64,000 nt of DNA, taken from positions 77,760,479-77,824,478 of the forward strand of contig CM033712.1 of assembly GCA_019671005.1 (NCBI GenBank), read 5' to 3'. This document shows positions 38,940 through 50,896 of this stretch, piece by piece. Origin of the DNA: Hibiscus mutabilis (taxonomy: Eukaryota > Streptophyta > Magnoliopsida > Malvales > Malvaceae). Each line of letters starts with the position of its first letter. Position 1 is the first letter of the stretch. The notes beneath the pieces were generated by a model. That model was not told where the DNA came from. It saw only the letters and a program-made list of their open reading frames with translations, and did no database searches. Both the position numbers and the translations under genes were made by a program.

Positions 38940-39580
38940 GTACACGAAAAAAAGACAGAAGATTTCTATTCAATTAGTCGTGTTACTAGAGAAAAGAATA
39001 CCCAACCTATTAACTTTCCTAATACTAAAAACATAATTTTAAGCTAGGTTTGGAATAATAAATGGAACCTCCTTTGCACATAATAATACCTTGATTGGAT
39101 TCACCCAAAAAGAAACAATACCTTGCTTGGATTAAAAAACAAGAGAGGTATCTCCACCAACCCAAGCAAGATTTTGTGTCTTACTTTGTGAAAAAGAAAT
39201 TAATTGTTATCATCGGGAGATTTAAAGATAAACGCGTGATTTTATGTCAAGGGTGCGAATTTATAAGGTTATATAAAAATTACAAAAATTTAAAGGGTAC
39301 AAAACAAAATTATCAATAGAAAATATAAATTTTTTTTTTAACTATGTAAGAATTTAAAATTTTTATAGAGCGACTACACCCAATACCCCTCAATTCATCT
39401 TTGGGCACATTACATGTTTTTAGTGACCGCTTATTTTCAAAGTAGTTTTTGTTTAATGGAGAAATGAGTTCCTCCTTGAGCATATAATACTTTGCTTTGA
39501 TTGAAAAGCAAGAAGGTACCTTCGAATTAAAATCTCAATACGCATGTAATTGCCTATTCAAATATTGCGATTTTTTATGT
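38940..39580. other. Intergenic AT-rich stretch
   Basis: Nothing recognised. A 74-codon ORF at 39095-39319 has low-complexity composition and no known motif. Confidence 0.4.
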
Positions 39581-39589
39581 TAAAAAAAT

Positions 39590-39859
39590 GGGTAAAACTT
39601 TGATACACAGACTGTGTAAAATTAATTTTACACAAGTCTGTATATTTACACTATAAAAATTCAAATCCTAAATTCCTAACTCCAACCCTAAAAAACTAAA
39701 CCCCACACTCTAAACCCTAAGCCCTAAATTCTAAACACTAACCTTGAATTCTACACCCTACAACCTAAACCTTAAACCCTAAACTAAAATTCTAACCCCT
39801 AAAACTAAAAAACACGTGTAAACTAAAGTTTACACGGCCTGTGTATCAAAGTTTTTTCC
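39590..39859. mobile_element. MITE-like element with telomere-like core, 9-bp TSD
   Basis: The inverted ends GGGTAAAACTTTGATACACA (left) and GGAAAAAACTTTGATACACA (right, other strand) continue for about 40 bp through TGTGTAAA. A perfect 9-bp duplication TAAAAAAAT flanks it (39581-39589, 39860-39868). The core is a run of degenerate AACCCTAAACTCTAA units. The duplication length suggests a MULE relative. Confidence 0.75.
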
Positions 39860-39869
39860 TAAAAAAATA

Positions 39870-40320
39870 TTATGATTTAAAAATCTAATATTTAAACTTT
39901 CAATCAGTGTTCACGTGCAAATTATAAAGTTTAGTGTTTTAACGTTAATATAAAACTAAAATTAAGAAGCAATAAAAATAATATATAAGCTTCAGATTTT
40001 TGTATTTTATAAATTCGTTTTTTAATCTTAAAACATGTATTTTGCAATTTTATTATACGTTGTATCGTTATAACTTATGAAATTAAATATTGAAAGTAAT
40101 ATTATGAAGCAAGGTTTATCCTGGGTGTTAATAAAAAAAGAGGGTTTATCCTGGGTGATTCCAAAATTGAGATTTACTCAAAATTAAATAAGAAAGCATC
40201 TGTTTTAGATTAAAGGAAAGTAGATTATATGTTAAAACAATAACATTTTCATCATTCAACAATTTCAACCTCTCCCACTCTCCATATTAATTTTATTTAC
40301 CTTTGTTTTGGTCCTTTAAA
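39870..40320. other. Intergenic spacer upstream of DC1 pseudogene
   Basis: AT-rich, no element recognised. A duplicated GGTTTATCCTGGGTG occurs at 40111 and 40144. The last 100 bases would be the promoter and leader of the DC1 gene. Confidence 0.4.
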
Positions 40321-40741
40321 ATGCAGTTCCAACATTTTCTTCACCGTCATAAGCTACGCTTTGTGGAGGTGGGCATGAGAAATGCCAATCTGTGGTGCAG
40401 GGGTGCCTGGATTCCATTCATGGTCAAGCGTATATTTGTCCAAATCGCAATGATAGTTTTGCGATGTACAAATCATGCGCTGAATTGCTACCTCAAATCC
40501 AGAAACATACTTTTCACCTCCATCCACTCAGACACAATGTGTTTGACTTGTTTGCACGATTCATGTGCAAAGTACCAAACTCATGCCATAAAGCATAGTT
40601 GTCATCCTCACAATCTTCTACAACTCGCGAAGAGCATTATCCACAACATATCTTGTAATGCTTGTGGTGAAGGTTGCAATGACTCCTGCTTCAGTTGCAA
40701 AAAATGTGATTTCAATGTACATCTTCGATGTATACTACTGC

Positions 40742-40936
40742 CAGTAACGGATTCAGAAATATTTTTGAGGGTGGGCACAAGTCAAAATATTTTTTAGGGT
40801 GGACACAAGTCATAATTTTTTTTAAAAATTTAAGGATTAATTCATAAAAATTTAAAAATCAAAGTCAAATGTGTAAATTTTAAAAAGTTCAGTGTAGTCA
40901 CGAACCCACCCACCCTTCCACGTACATCCGCCACTG
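40742..40936. mobile_element. hAT-type MITE inside DC1 exon 1
   Basis: Ends CAGTAACGGATTCAGAAA (left) and CAGTGGCGGATGTACG (right, other strand), 195 bp in all. A perfect 8-bp duplication ACTACTGC flanks it (40734-40741, 40937-40944). It interrupts the coding sequence right after a DC1 module ending HLRCILLP. Confidence 0.88.
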
Positions 40937-42479
40937 ACTACTGCCGTCTAGTATCCGCTTGCGCTCGTGAGTGCTTTTGTTGAAGATGGCTTGGGAGATT
41001 GTTAGTGTGATATGTGTGAGACGGAAAGAAATCCAGAACTTCAAGTTTATTAATGTGAAAATTGCAATTATATTGTACATATTGATTGTGTATTTTCTGA
41101 GGTAAGACACCTACAACTGAAATAATGATATCTTCATGTTTAATTGTACGATTCAAATAAAACTAACCCTTTTTTTTATTTTGGCTATTTAATATGTCTG
41201 AAATTAAATTTTTGTGTTTAGGTACTCGAGCCTAAGATAGAGATGCTCTTAGATCCCGAAAGAATGGAAGAAAAGTATGGAGATGAAAATTGGGAATTAG
41301 AACAGAGGAGGCACAATAAAATGGTCAGTGTCTTATAAATTATCCTTAGGGCGATGGCGGTTTGTTTTATTAACATCTAAGACCACAACAATATCACAAC
41401 TTGATAACTTTTTAGAATTGAAATAATTTTATTGAAAACTATAAATTATTCGAATAGAATTTGTCTATCTTTTTTTGTCTCCTTTTTATATTCCACCAAT
41501 GATTTTATGTTACGTGTATCACCATTAAAATAAAAATAACGGATAAAAAGTACAATAAAAAAACCACTAATACATATGACATAAAATTATTGGTAAAAGA
41601 AAGAGGTAGACGAATTTTGTTCATATTATCCCTTACTAATAACCTTTTTTTTGTCAGATACAAAGAAATTTTATTCATCTTCACCCGTTGATACTAAATG
41701 ATGATCCAAAAACAATATTTGTGTGCGACATACGGGAAGAACTGTGTAGAGGTTTATCTTATGGTTGTCAACTTTATTCATTCTTTCTTGACACCATTTG
41801 TGCTGCTTTAAATGATGAAACCCAACAAGTGAGAAAAATTAAAACCACAGTCAAACTATTTCAGTCACTTCCATCTACACGGTGCAAGTTTAATATTCTA
41901 CAAATGGACCCACAGTTTAATTAGTCTTGCAGGGCATGCAGACAACACCTTTGCGGCATAATATATGCTTGCATTTATTGTGAATTCTTTCTGCATGAAT
42001 CATGTTTGGAGGACATGTTGGTGGAAGTTCAGAGTCCGTTCCACCAACATCCTCCTTGTATATTTCTGCTACGGTTCAAAACAAACGATAAATTTGGTGC
42101 CTGCAAAGGAAAGTTTCAAGGCATAGCATGCGCTTGTTTTGCATGCGGTTTTAGCTTGCATTATTCATGTGCTATGCATAAATTACGTATGGTGAAACAT
42201 GGTTGCTCTGCCGGTCACTGTCTTGGGGAAAGGTTTTTCAGTGAAAAATCTCCCCGATGTAATGAATGTGATCAAGCTTGTGAGAACACGTTGTACTGCT
42301 GCCTCGAGTGTAGGTTGTACATTCATCTTGAATGTAAAACGCAAAGAAATCCAGAACATGATGTTTATCACTGCAAAAAATGCAATTATATTTCACATAT
42401 TGATTGTGTGATTTCCGAGGTAAGTACATCGGTTCTATAACGAAAAAAAACAATTTTTTTTCCAGTTATTTGATGGAAG

Positions 42480-43022
42480 TGTCACTGCCCAGACCCTAGG
42501 GTCTTAGCCCAACGCACACCAGGGTGCCGAGGAGGCCCTGCGCACCATTTTGGGCTTGCCAGCACCAAACCGAGATGGCCCATCACTTAGGGTTGAAGAG
42601 CCATCAGATATGACAAGTATCTCAAGACAACAAGTCTTATCCTTCTAAACTTACCATATCTGTTGTAGCCCTTTATCCTTGGCAAGTTTTATCCAAATAG
42701 CTAGGATCAAGGGATATGATTGTGCTGCTTTAATCTGGACCATTGATGTACTCTTATCTTAACCGTTGGATGTAGGGGGCTTCAAGTATAAATATAGGCT
42801 TACCCCCACCTCATTTGATCACTTCAGTTTTGAGGAATACACAGAGCATTCACTCAATTCTCCTTGCCTTGCTTTTCTTAGCCATTTCCTTTCAGTTGTT
42901 CTTTGTTTTCCGCAAGGATCTTAGCTTGTTAAGCTTTGATCGTCAGGCTGACTTAGGCGTTGCATCGTTCGAGAGCGTCTAAGGTCGTACGTTCGAGACT
43001 ACGAGGTTCTACGGGCGTGACA
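42480..43022 (+). repeat. 5' LTR of the chromovirus
   Basis: 543 bp, starting TGTCACTGCC and ending GGGCGTGACA, so the termini are TGTCAC...GTGACA. A TATA box (TATAAATATA, 42787-42796) sits about 235 bp before the end. It has 10 bases (within ATCTTAGCTTGTTAAGC) that are missing from the 3' LTR. Confidence 0.92.
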
Positions 43023-43024
43023 AG

Positions 43025-43040
43025 TGGTATCAGAGACAGG
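43025..43040 (+). other. Primer binding site, initiator Met tRNA
   Basis: TGGTATCAGAGA starts two bases after the 5' LTR and matches the 3' end complement of plant initiator methionine tRNA. Confidence 0.85.
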
Positions 43041-43054
43041 TTTGACCGAGAGAA

Positions 43055-44424
43055 ATGGCACCACAAAGCACCAGCGAGGTTCCAGCAACTGACCGAGAGA
43101 CTCGTCCTACAGTTGTCGTAAAAAAACGTAAAAGTTCCAGGGACATCGTCTCCTCTTTGGAGAAGAGGGTCGTTCGTCTGGAGGAAGCCATGGGTAATGT
43201 CCAAGAGACCCAGGAGGAGGCGGAGCCACGCCTCGAGAATGTGGATTCACTCAAGGATGAAATCACCGAGGAGGTCCAAGAAGTTCTCAACGCGATGTAT
43301 GAGAAATTGGATCAACAAGTTCGTTCTCTTCAAGATGCAATGGAGGCCATGAAGGGGGAACATATGAGAGAGATAAAGAAGTTCACTGCCGAGCTATCCC
43401 TCTACAAGAATGCCGTATTGACCGGTATGGTGGGCGAAGCACCTGCAGCTAAGCTCAGGATCGATGTTCCAAAGCCGAAAGAGTTCAAAAGGGCGATGGC
43501 AGCCCTGGAAGTGGACAGCTTTATTTGGGGGTTAGAGCAGTATTTCCGACTCATGGGCATCGATGATGAGGCCGCAAAGGTAAACACAGCTTCTGTTTAT
43601 TTGACTGATACCGCTATCTTATGGTGGCGACACAGATACTCCCAAGTGAAGGATGAGACTCTTCCCGTCAAAACGTGGAAGAAGTTCTAGTTCGAGTTCA
43701 ATGAGCATTTCTACCCAAAAAAATGCTCAAGAGGAGGCTCGAGAGAAGCTGCACCAGCTAAAGCATGATGACTCTATTCGAGAGTATGTCAAGCGGTTCA
43801 CGGAACTTAGGCTCCAAATCCAAGGCATGAGCGAGACGAACGCCCTCTTTGCCTTCAAGAATGGGCTGCAACGTTGGGAAAAGATAGAGTTGAACCAAAT
43901 GGGGGTCCAAGATCTTTCCAAGGCGATGACCGCTGCCGGCTCCCTTGTAGAGTTTGAACACAAGAAGTCGAACACTTCCAAAGAGAAGCCGAAATATAAA
44001 GGCAACGACAAGAAAGACAAGGATAAGCATGCCAAGAACAGATTCGAAAAACCAACCAATAAAGGCAATAAAGTCAACAAGCCTTGGGATATCAGTTGTT
44101 ACAATTGTGGAGGTAATCACATGAAGAAGGATTGCCCCAAGCTCGCAAAGGCTGTTGCCATTCAAAAGAAGAGTGGCGAAGAGAAGGAAGCCCTCAAGCT
44201 TAATTCCATTATCAGTTCCATGGAGATTAAGAAGGATTCCAAGAAGAAGGGTCTGATGTTTGTGGACATTATTGTGGCGGGCCAAAGGTCGAGCACACTT
44301 GTGGACACTGGTGCCTCAGAATTGTTCGTGTCAGAACAAGTTGCCAAGAGACTTAGCCTTCACGTGGAGAAGGCAAGTGGGTTCATCAAAACCGTGAATT
44401 CCAAGGAGGCTCCGATTGTGGGGT
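43055..44424 (+). pseudogene. Chromovirus gag, nucleocapsid and protease region, broken
   Basis: The start is the ATG at 43055. The product has a coiled-coil N-terminal part (about residues 25-130), the gag core (LWWRHRYSQ; then IREYVKRFTEL and FKNGLQ) and a CX2CX3HX4C zinc knuckle, a spacing known from plant chromoviruses. The aspartic protease motif LVDTGASELFVS follows. A TAG at 43688-43690 and an extra base in an A-run near 43720 break it. A base missing from a G-run at about 44418 separates it from the pol frame. Confidence 0.85.
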
Positions 44425-47400
44425 AGCAAAAGGAGTTAAGTTAGAAATTGGCGATTGGACCGATAAAGAAGCTATCAAGGTAATCCCTCTTGATGACTTC
44501 GATTTTGTGATTGGGCTTAGCTTCCTTGACCAGATTAATGATTTCCCTGTTCCCTTTGCCGATTGTTTGTGCATACTTGACCCGGCACATCCATGCATGG
44601 TTCCGGTGAATCGAGAGGCAGGAATTGGGGCCAAGATGCTGTCAACCATCCAGTTCAGCAAGAGGGTGCGCAAGGAGGAACCCACCTACTTAGCCACGTT
44701 GGTCATGATGGGCCAATCAAGTCTGAAGAGATCCCAACCGAGGTGAAGCAAGTCTTGGTAGATTTCAAGGATGTGATGCCTGTCGAATTGCCCAAGCATC
44801 TCCCACCGAAGCGGGAGGTAGACCACAAGATTGATTTTGTGCCAAATACAGAGCCGCCGGCCTGGGCTCCTTACCGAATGGCTCCACCAGAGTTAGATGA
44901 GGTACGCAGACAATTGAAGGAACTCCTCGATGTTGGGTATATCCGACCGTCAAAGGCACCCTATGGAGCACCAATGATGTTTCAGAAGAAGCATGATGGC
45001 TCTCTTCGAATGTACATCGACTATCAGGCTTTGAATAAGCTCACAGTGAAGAACAAGTACCCGATCCCACTCATAGCAGACTTGTTCGATCAACTTGGTG
45101 GTGCAAGGTGATTCACCAAGTTAGATTTATGGTCCGGATATTGGCAAGTCAGAATCACAGAAGGGGATGAACCGAAGACAGCATGTGTGACTCGCTACGG
45201 TTTGTATGAATTCTTTGTGATGCCTTTCGGCCTCACGAATGCTCCCGCTACCTTCTGTACTCTCATGAACAAGGTACTACAACCCTTTCTCAATCAGTTC
45301 ATTGTTTTTTACCTTGACGATATTGTGGTCTATAGCAAGATACTTGGGGAGTATGTTGAACACTCGAGGAAGGTGTTCGAGTTTCTGCGGCAGAATGAGC
45401 TCTACGTCAAGGAAGAAAAGTGCTCATTTGCTTAAGAAGAGGTTCCATTCCTAGGCCACATTGTTGGTGGTGGCAAGATCCGGATGGACGAGGCCAAGAT
45501 TCAAGCCATTGTTGATTGGGAGCCACCAACCAAGGTGACAGAGTTGAGATCCTTCATGGGGCTAGCCAATTACTATCAGAGGTTCGTCAAAGGTTACTCC
45601 AAAATCGCCACTCCCTTGACCGAGTTGCTAAAGAATGACGATTGGAGTCCCAACTGTCAGAAAGCTTTTTGAGGACTTGAAAGAAGCCATGGAAAGTGAG
45701 CTAGTGTTGGTGTTATCGGATCACACCAAACCTTTTGAAGTCTACACTGATGCATCCGATGTTGCCATTGGTGGGGTACTGATGTAAGAGGGACATCCGG
45801 TTGCATATGAGAGCTGGAAGCTCAATGAGACCGAGAGGAGGTACTCAGTTCATGAGAAGGAAATGACCGCAGTAGTGCACTGTTTGCGCGTTTGGTGACA
45901 CCACATACTTGGGTCCAGGTTTGTAGTATATACTGATAATGTTGCCAACAGTTACTTTCTGATCCAGAAAAAGTTATCTCCCAAGCAGGCTCGTTGGTAG
46001 GAGTTTCTTGCAGAATTTGATTTTGCCATAGAGTACAAGCCGGGAAAGGTTAATTTCGTTGTTGATGCCTTAAGTCGGAGGTACAACATCGAAATTGTTA
46101 GCTTGCCAAAGGGACACTTGTTAGAACGTATCAAAGAGGGGCTGTCACATGACCCAACGGCCAGAATGTTGATCGATTATGCCAAGAAAGGGACAACCAT
46201 GAGGTTCTGGATCGATGGGGACTTGTTGTATGCTCGAGGACATCGCCTCTATGTGCCTCAATTCGGGGAGTTACGCAAGGAAGTCGTGAAGGAGTGTCAT
46301 GATTCCAAGTGGGCGGGACATCCGAGCATAAGTCGGACCTTAGCACTCATTGCGGAGCACTACTATTGGCCACGCCTGGGCGAAGACGTTGAAGCCTATG
46401 TGAGGACATGCCTTGTGTGCCAGCAAGACAAGATCGAGATGAAGAGACCAGCGGGACTGTTGCAACCATTGCCCATTCCCGAGCGACCATGGGAAAATGT
46501 TTCCATGGATTTTATTGTCGGTTTGCCCAACACTGACGGCCTGTCTAGTATCATGGTTGTGGTTGACAGGTTTTCCATGTATGGGACGTTTATTCCAGCA
46601 TCGAAAGTGTGTCCAGCTGACGAAGTGGCTCGTCTGTTCCTCAAGCACGTGGTCGAGTATTGGGGAGTGCCAAAGATGATCATTAGTGACTGAGACACAC
46701 GGTTCACGGGCAGATTTTGGACCGAGTTGTTCAAGCTTATGGGATCAAGCCTGAACTTCTCCACAAGTGTTCATCCATAGACGGACGGGCAAACCGAACG
46801 AGTGAATGCCTTATTGGAGATATATTTGAGACACAGTGTGAATGTCACACAGTGCGACTGGCCAAAGCTGTTAGATGTGGCCCAATTTTCCTACAATTTA
46901 CAATGGAGCGAGGCGACCAACCAAAGTCCGTTCGAGATCGTGACCGGGCAGCAACCGCTGACACCCAACGCAGTTGCTACCAAGTATGATGGGCCTAATC
47001 CAGCAACACACAAGTTTGCCAAGGAGTGGAAAGAGTATCATGACTTAGCCCGAGCTTGTCTACACAAAGCCGAGAAGCGAACCAAGAAGTGGGCGGACAA
47101 AAAGCGTAGGGACGTGAACTTCCAAGTTGGTGACTTAGTCCTTGCTAAGCTCACCAGGATCTTGCGTAACCTAAACGTGCACAAAGGGTTTGTGCAAAGA
47201 TACGAGGGACCGTTCAAAGTTGTGAAGAGGATAGGCACCATGGCCTATCGATTGGAGTTACCATCGAACATCCAAGCTCATCCAGTGTTCCATGTCAGTC
47301 TACTCAAGCCATACCATCAAGATGAGTTGGATCCAGATCGAGGCAAGTCACACCGAGCGCCAGTCGGGATAAAGGTCTCCTATGAGAATGAAGTTAAAGA

Positions 47401-47542
47401 CATCCAAGCGGAGAGGGTCATTCGACGACCAGGTCATCGGCCAAGGCACAAGTATTTTGTTCAATGGAAGGGACTTCTCGACAGTGAAGGGAGTTGGGAA
47501 ATAGCCAAGGCCCTATGGAAGTTCAAGGACCAAGTGAGTTAG
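44425..47542 (+). pseudogene. Chromovirus pol (RT, RNase H, integrase, chromodomain), broken
   Basis: Reverse transcriptase runs from about 44770 ([14 protein letters not shown], the YLDD active site in FYLDDIVVYS at about 45310, [17 protein letters not shown]). RNase H begins FEVYTDASD (about 45735). Integrase has its zinc-binding HHCC segment (CHDSKWAGHPSISRT to CLVCQQ) and the catalytic core (SMDFIVGLP, TDGQTERVN). The C-terminus carries a chromodomain-like FVQWKGLLDSEGSWE (about 47455-47500). Stops: 45109, 45433, 45785, 45896, 45998, 46691 and 46778. Frameshifts lie near 44705 and 45668. It cannot make a functional polyprotein. Confidence 0.9.
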
Positions 47543-47579
47543 TACCATTTTAGCCGAGCGATGAGGGCGTCGCCAGAAC

Positions 47580-47592
47580 CAATGGGGGAGAA
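47580..47592 (+). other. Polypurine tract
   Basis: AATGGGGGAGAA lies directly before the TGTCAC start of the 3' LTR. Confidence 0.8.
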
Positions 47593-48125
47593 TGTCACAG
47601 CCCAGAACCTAAGGTCCGAGCCCAACGCACATCAGGGTGCTGAGGAGGCCCTGTGCACCATTTTAGGCTTGCTAGCACCAAACCGAGATGGCCCATCACT
47701 TGGGGTTGAAGAGCCATTAGATATGACAAGTATCTCAAGACAACAAACCTTATCATTCTAAACTTACCATATCTGTTGTAACCCTTTATCCTTGGCAAGT
47801 TTTATCCAAATAGCTAGGATCAAGGGATGTGATTGTGCTGCTTTAATCTGGACCATTGATGTACTCTTATCTTAACCGTTGGATGTAGGGGGCTTCAAGT
47901 ATAAATAGAGGCTTACCCCCACCTCATTTGATCACTTCAGTTTTGAGGAATACACAGAGCATTCGCTCAATTCTCCTTGCCTTGCTTTTCTTAGCCATTT
48001 CCTTTCAGTTGTTCTTTGTTTTCCGCAAGGATCAAAGCTTGATCGTCAGGCTGACTTAGGCGTTGCATCGTTCGAGAGCGTCTAAGGCCGCACGTTCAAG
48101 ACTACGAGGTTCTACGGGCGTGACA
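47593..48125 (+). repeat. 3' LTR of the chromovirus
   Basis: 533 bp, TGTCACAGCC to GGGCGTGACA. It is collinear with the 5' LTR except for scattered substitutions, mostly transitions, and a 10-bp deletion at about 48032. TATA box TATAAATAG at 47900-47908. Confidence 0.92.
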
Positions 48126-48255
48126 AGAGCCTGAATCTTGAATTTAGTAGTATACATTTGTTGTTATTTAGGTTGAACCTACGGAACATATATTTCAATA
48201 TCTATCTCCCCGGCGGTCCGGCCAAAGTGTAAAGTTTAAGAAACGGCATCTTTGA

Positions 48256-49715
48256 AAACAACTCTTTGCTGGTAAGCACTTTTATTTGATCCTCCTTTTG
48301 TGTCTTGTAGTTTTTAATTCTCTCATTTATTTACATTTAAATTGTTTATTTTGAAGACATGTCTATATCTAAAAAGAATAAACTAAATGTTTAGTCATAA
48401 CGAGTCTTTATATCATAATTATAAAATTTAAGAATTGTCTAAATTTTATATTTTTGGACTAGAAGTAACTGTTTGCTGATGTACATTGTTAGGTTAATCT
48501 TCTTTATATTTTGAACCTAAATCTCTCTTAATATATTCATTTGATTGACTTCAAGAAACTGACAAAACTTCTATTCATTGATCTCTCATGACTATTTGAA
48601 TACTCATCAAATCCCCATCAGGCTATCCTCCTGCACCGCCACTAAAAAACACCATCAACACAAACAATCAAAGGGATGGAGAGCTGCAAAGATGAATGGT
48701 TGCATGTTAAGATGGAAGCAGTGTGTGTATCCCTTAAATTAAGATTGAAAAACTGAAGGAGATCCATAATAATGAATGAACTTCATAAGTAATGTACTAA
48801 GTTAAGCATATGTTGTTGTAACTTACTAAGCTTTCCTTAGTAATGTGTGGCATAGGGAACTATAGATTTATGAATTATGAGTTGAAACCAACATCAGAGA
48901 TCCCTGTCTCCATCCACAATGAATTTCCTTTTGTTTCCGCGGCATCGATGCCATGCAGCACAGTTTGGCAGCCTCTGGTTTCAACAATTTGTATATGGAG
49001 AGTGACCAATGCCAAATTTCAGTTGGCACATTTGAAGAGATCTGTGTAACACAGAGAATCAGTTGAGCTCTACTGAATAGAAAAGCAACAGTAACTAGTG
49101 AATAACACTTCCATATAATTGTATTTGAAAAAAAACGACTATAATACTTGAAGAAATAATGGATTTTGCGCCAACAGCATACTGTTAGTGTAGTTTTGCG
49201 GGCCACTTCTTTAAGCATTTCTGTAGAAAACGTGAACAAAGAAAACAAGAAATTATTACAAAGTTTGAATCAACAATTTTACCTCTATGAAACCTTGCTC
49301 AAAGATAAATCCATTATAGCGAGACTTATGTTAGAGGTGAACTTATAAAATTTTACGGAGAAAGCATATACGAATTTTAAATTTTTAAGGGAGACCGCCC
49401 CCTCCAACCTCTCGGTCAAACCCTTATACATTCTCGATACAAGAGACATTTTATCTCGAATAATTTTGCTCAAAAAGTACATTAAAAAACCAACCTAAGC
49501 TACATATTTATAGTGGTTGGCGGCTTAGGGAGATGATAGAATAGATTTTATCTCGAATTTGAATATTATAATTATCTTGAATTATCACCAGAAGATAACA
49601 TACTGATTCAAACGTAATTCTTGATAAAAATCTTGTCCATTCGGCTGCCATCAGAAATTAGAAACCAAGTCATACACTAGGGGATAATATAGTCTTTATC
49701 TTTAGATGTAAGACT
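48256..49715. other. Spacer after the DC1 pseudogene
   Basis: No gene recognised. The short ORFs here overlap each other on both strands without coding character. AT-rich. Confidence 0.45.
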
Positions 49716-50298
49716 CGATTAAAATTTTGTGACAAACATGTCACTTTGCCGTTAAAATTTAAACAAATGACTTGGTATACTAACAATTTTAGTCTCTAAA
49801 ATTTATACATTCTATTAATTTGGTTCTAATTAAAAATAATTCAATAAATTTAACCTTTCATATTTAAAATTTCCATTAGTGAAGTGATTGTGACTTCTAG
49901 TAGGTGACGTTAAGTTCATAATGGGTTTGTGTCATTAGTCTATTACATCTCTAGTAGTGAAATGATTTTGTCTATCGAACTATCACAATTGTCAATTATC
50001 AAGCTAAGAGAAGTAGCATGCGACAAGTGGTCAAATGGTGTGTTAGGAGAGTGCAATGTCAAAAATTTTAAATAAGAAATGGTTAAATTTATTAAATTAT
50101 TTTTTAATTAAGAAAAAATTCATAGAATATATAAGTTTTAAGGACTAAAACTATTATTATACGAGACCATGTTTCAATTCTAATAGCATAGTAACTTGTT
50201 TGTCACAAAATTTTAATTGAGTGATCCAATAATTACTTTAAAAAATGGCATATTTGTTACTAAACCTATAATTAAGTAATCTATGGTGCATTTTACCC
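49716..50298. mobile_element. Non-autonomous MULE, family B copy 3, left-truncated
   Basis: Starts mid-element (CGATTAAAATTTTGTGACAA), shares the core GTGAAGTGATTGTGACTT and TGTGTTAGGAGAGTGCAATG with 36802-37542, and has an intact right TIR ending GGTGCATTTTACCC. The left TIR is missing, so no target duplication can be tested. Confidence 0.7.
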
Positions 50299-50890
50299 AA
50301 AAATTTAACTCCATTTTTTATATAAAAAAACTCAATCTTCTTATTTAACCCATCGTCACATTTGAATAATTAAGTCATTTGATTAATTTTGACCATTAAA
50401 TCTTGATAATTTTTTCTTTAGATATTACTAATACATGATACGCTACAATTCTATCATGTGATATTTACAGATTTTTTTAAAAAAATTATATAGTTTTTTA
50501 AGTTTTTTAGAATTTTTAGGAATTTTAAATAATTTTGTAAAAAAATTTAAAAAAATTGAAATGTTAAGTGACAATAATGTGACACAGCGTATTGTACCAA
50601 CTGATCCAAAAATTCGTTAGATTCACCGGTTAGCGTTGGTCAAATAACTTAATTAATTCAATAATTTAATTGAATGCAAAAAAAATTAAAGACTTATTAG
50701 TGCAAAAAAAATTATGGACTTAATTGAATTTTTTTCTAAAGTTAAAAAATTTATTATACCTTTAAGCTTTAATTTTATGAGATATATTGATCTAAGCACA
50801 AAATTTATCTCAATTCAAAAGCACTGTCAATATTACCCTGTTTTGAAGAATGTTGAAAAAAAAATATGACATGTTAACGGTTAATGGAGG
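50299..50890. other. AT-rich spacer
   Basis: No gene or recognisable element. Confidence 0.4.
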
Positions 50891-50896
50891 ATCATC

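Larger units (their letters stand above)
42480..48125 (+). mobile_element. Complete but dead chromovirus (Ty3/gypsy) in DC1 intron
   Basis: The element is 5646 bp: 5' LTR, initiator-Met primer site, gag, pol, polypurine tract and 3' LTR in that order. It has the same orientation as the DC1 gene. The pol order protease, reverse transcriptase, RNase H, integrase plus a C-terminal chromodomain identifies a chromovirus. Eight nonsense codons and about four frameshifts inactivate it. The LTRs differ at roughly two dozen positions by eye, plus a 10-bp indel, so it is not a recent insertion. No matching 5-bp target duplication is seen (GGAAG before, AGAGC after). Galadriel- or Reina-like lineage is possible but not established. 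Confidence 0.92.
40321..48255 (+). pseudogene. DC1-domain (C1-like zinc finger) protein gene, multiply broken
   Basis: Exon-like pieces: 40321-41101, 41222-41323, 41658-42419 and 48172-48255. The start reads MQFQHFLHRHKL, usual for DC1 proteins, followed by repeated Cys/His modules such as GQAYICP...FAMYKSCAELLPQIQ, CNACGEGCNDSCFSCKKCDFNVHLRC and CKKCNYISHIDCVISEV. DC1 domains bind zinc and resemble lipid-binding C1 domains; some members act in defence or hormone responses. Damage: frameshifts near 40370 and 40553, a hAT MITE at 40742-40936, in-frame stops TAG and TAA near 41010 and 41052, and a TAG at 41922-41924. Exons 2-4 still have correct GT-AG borders and phases. A 5.65-kb LTR retrotransposon fills the last intron. 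Confidence 0.8.

Noticed and set aside
38512..39859. True interstitial telomere
   Set aside because: Heptamers are too degenerate, and one tract lies inside a TIR element with target duplications.
43727..46764. Minus-strand ORFs over the chromovirus
   Set aside because: Antisense shadows of gag and pol.
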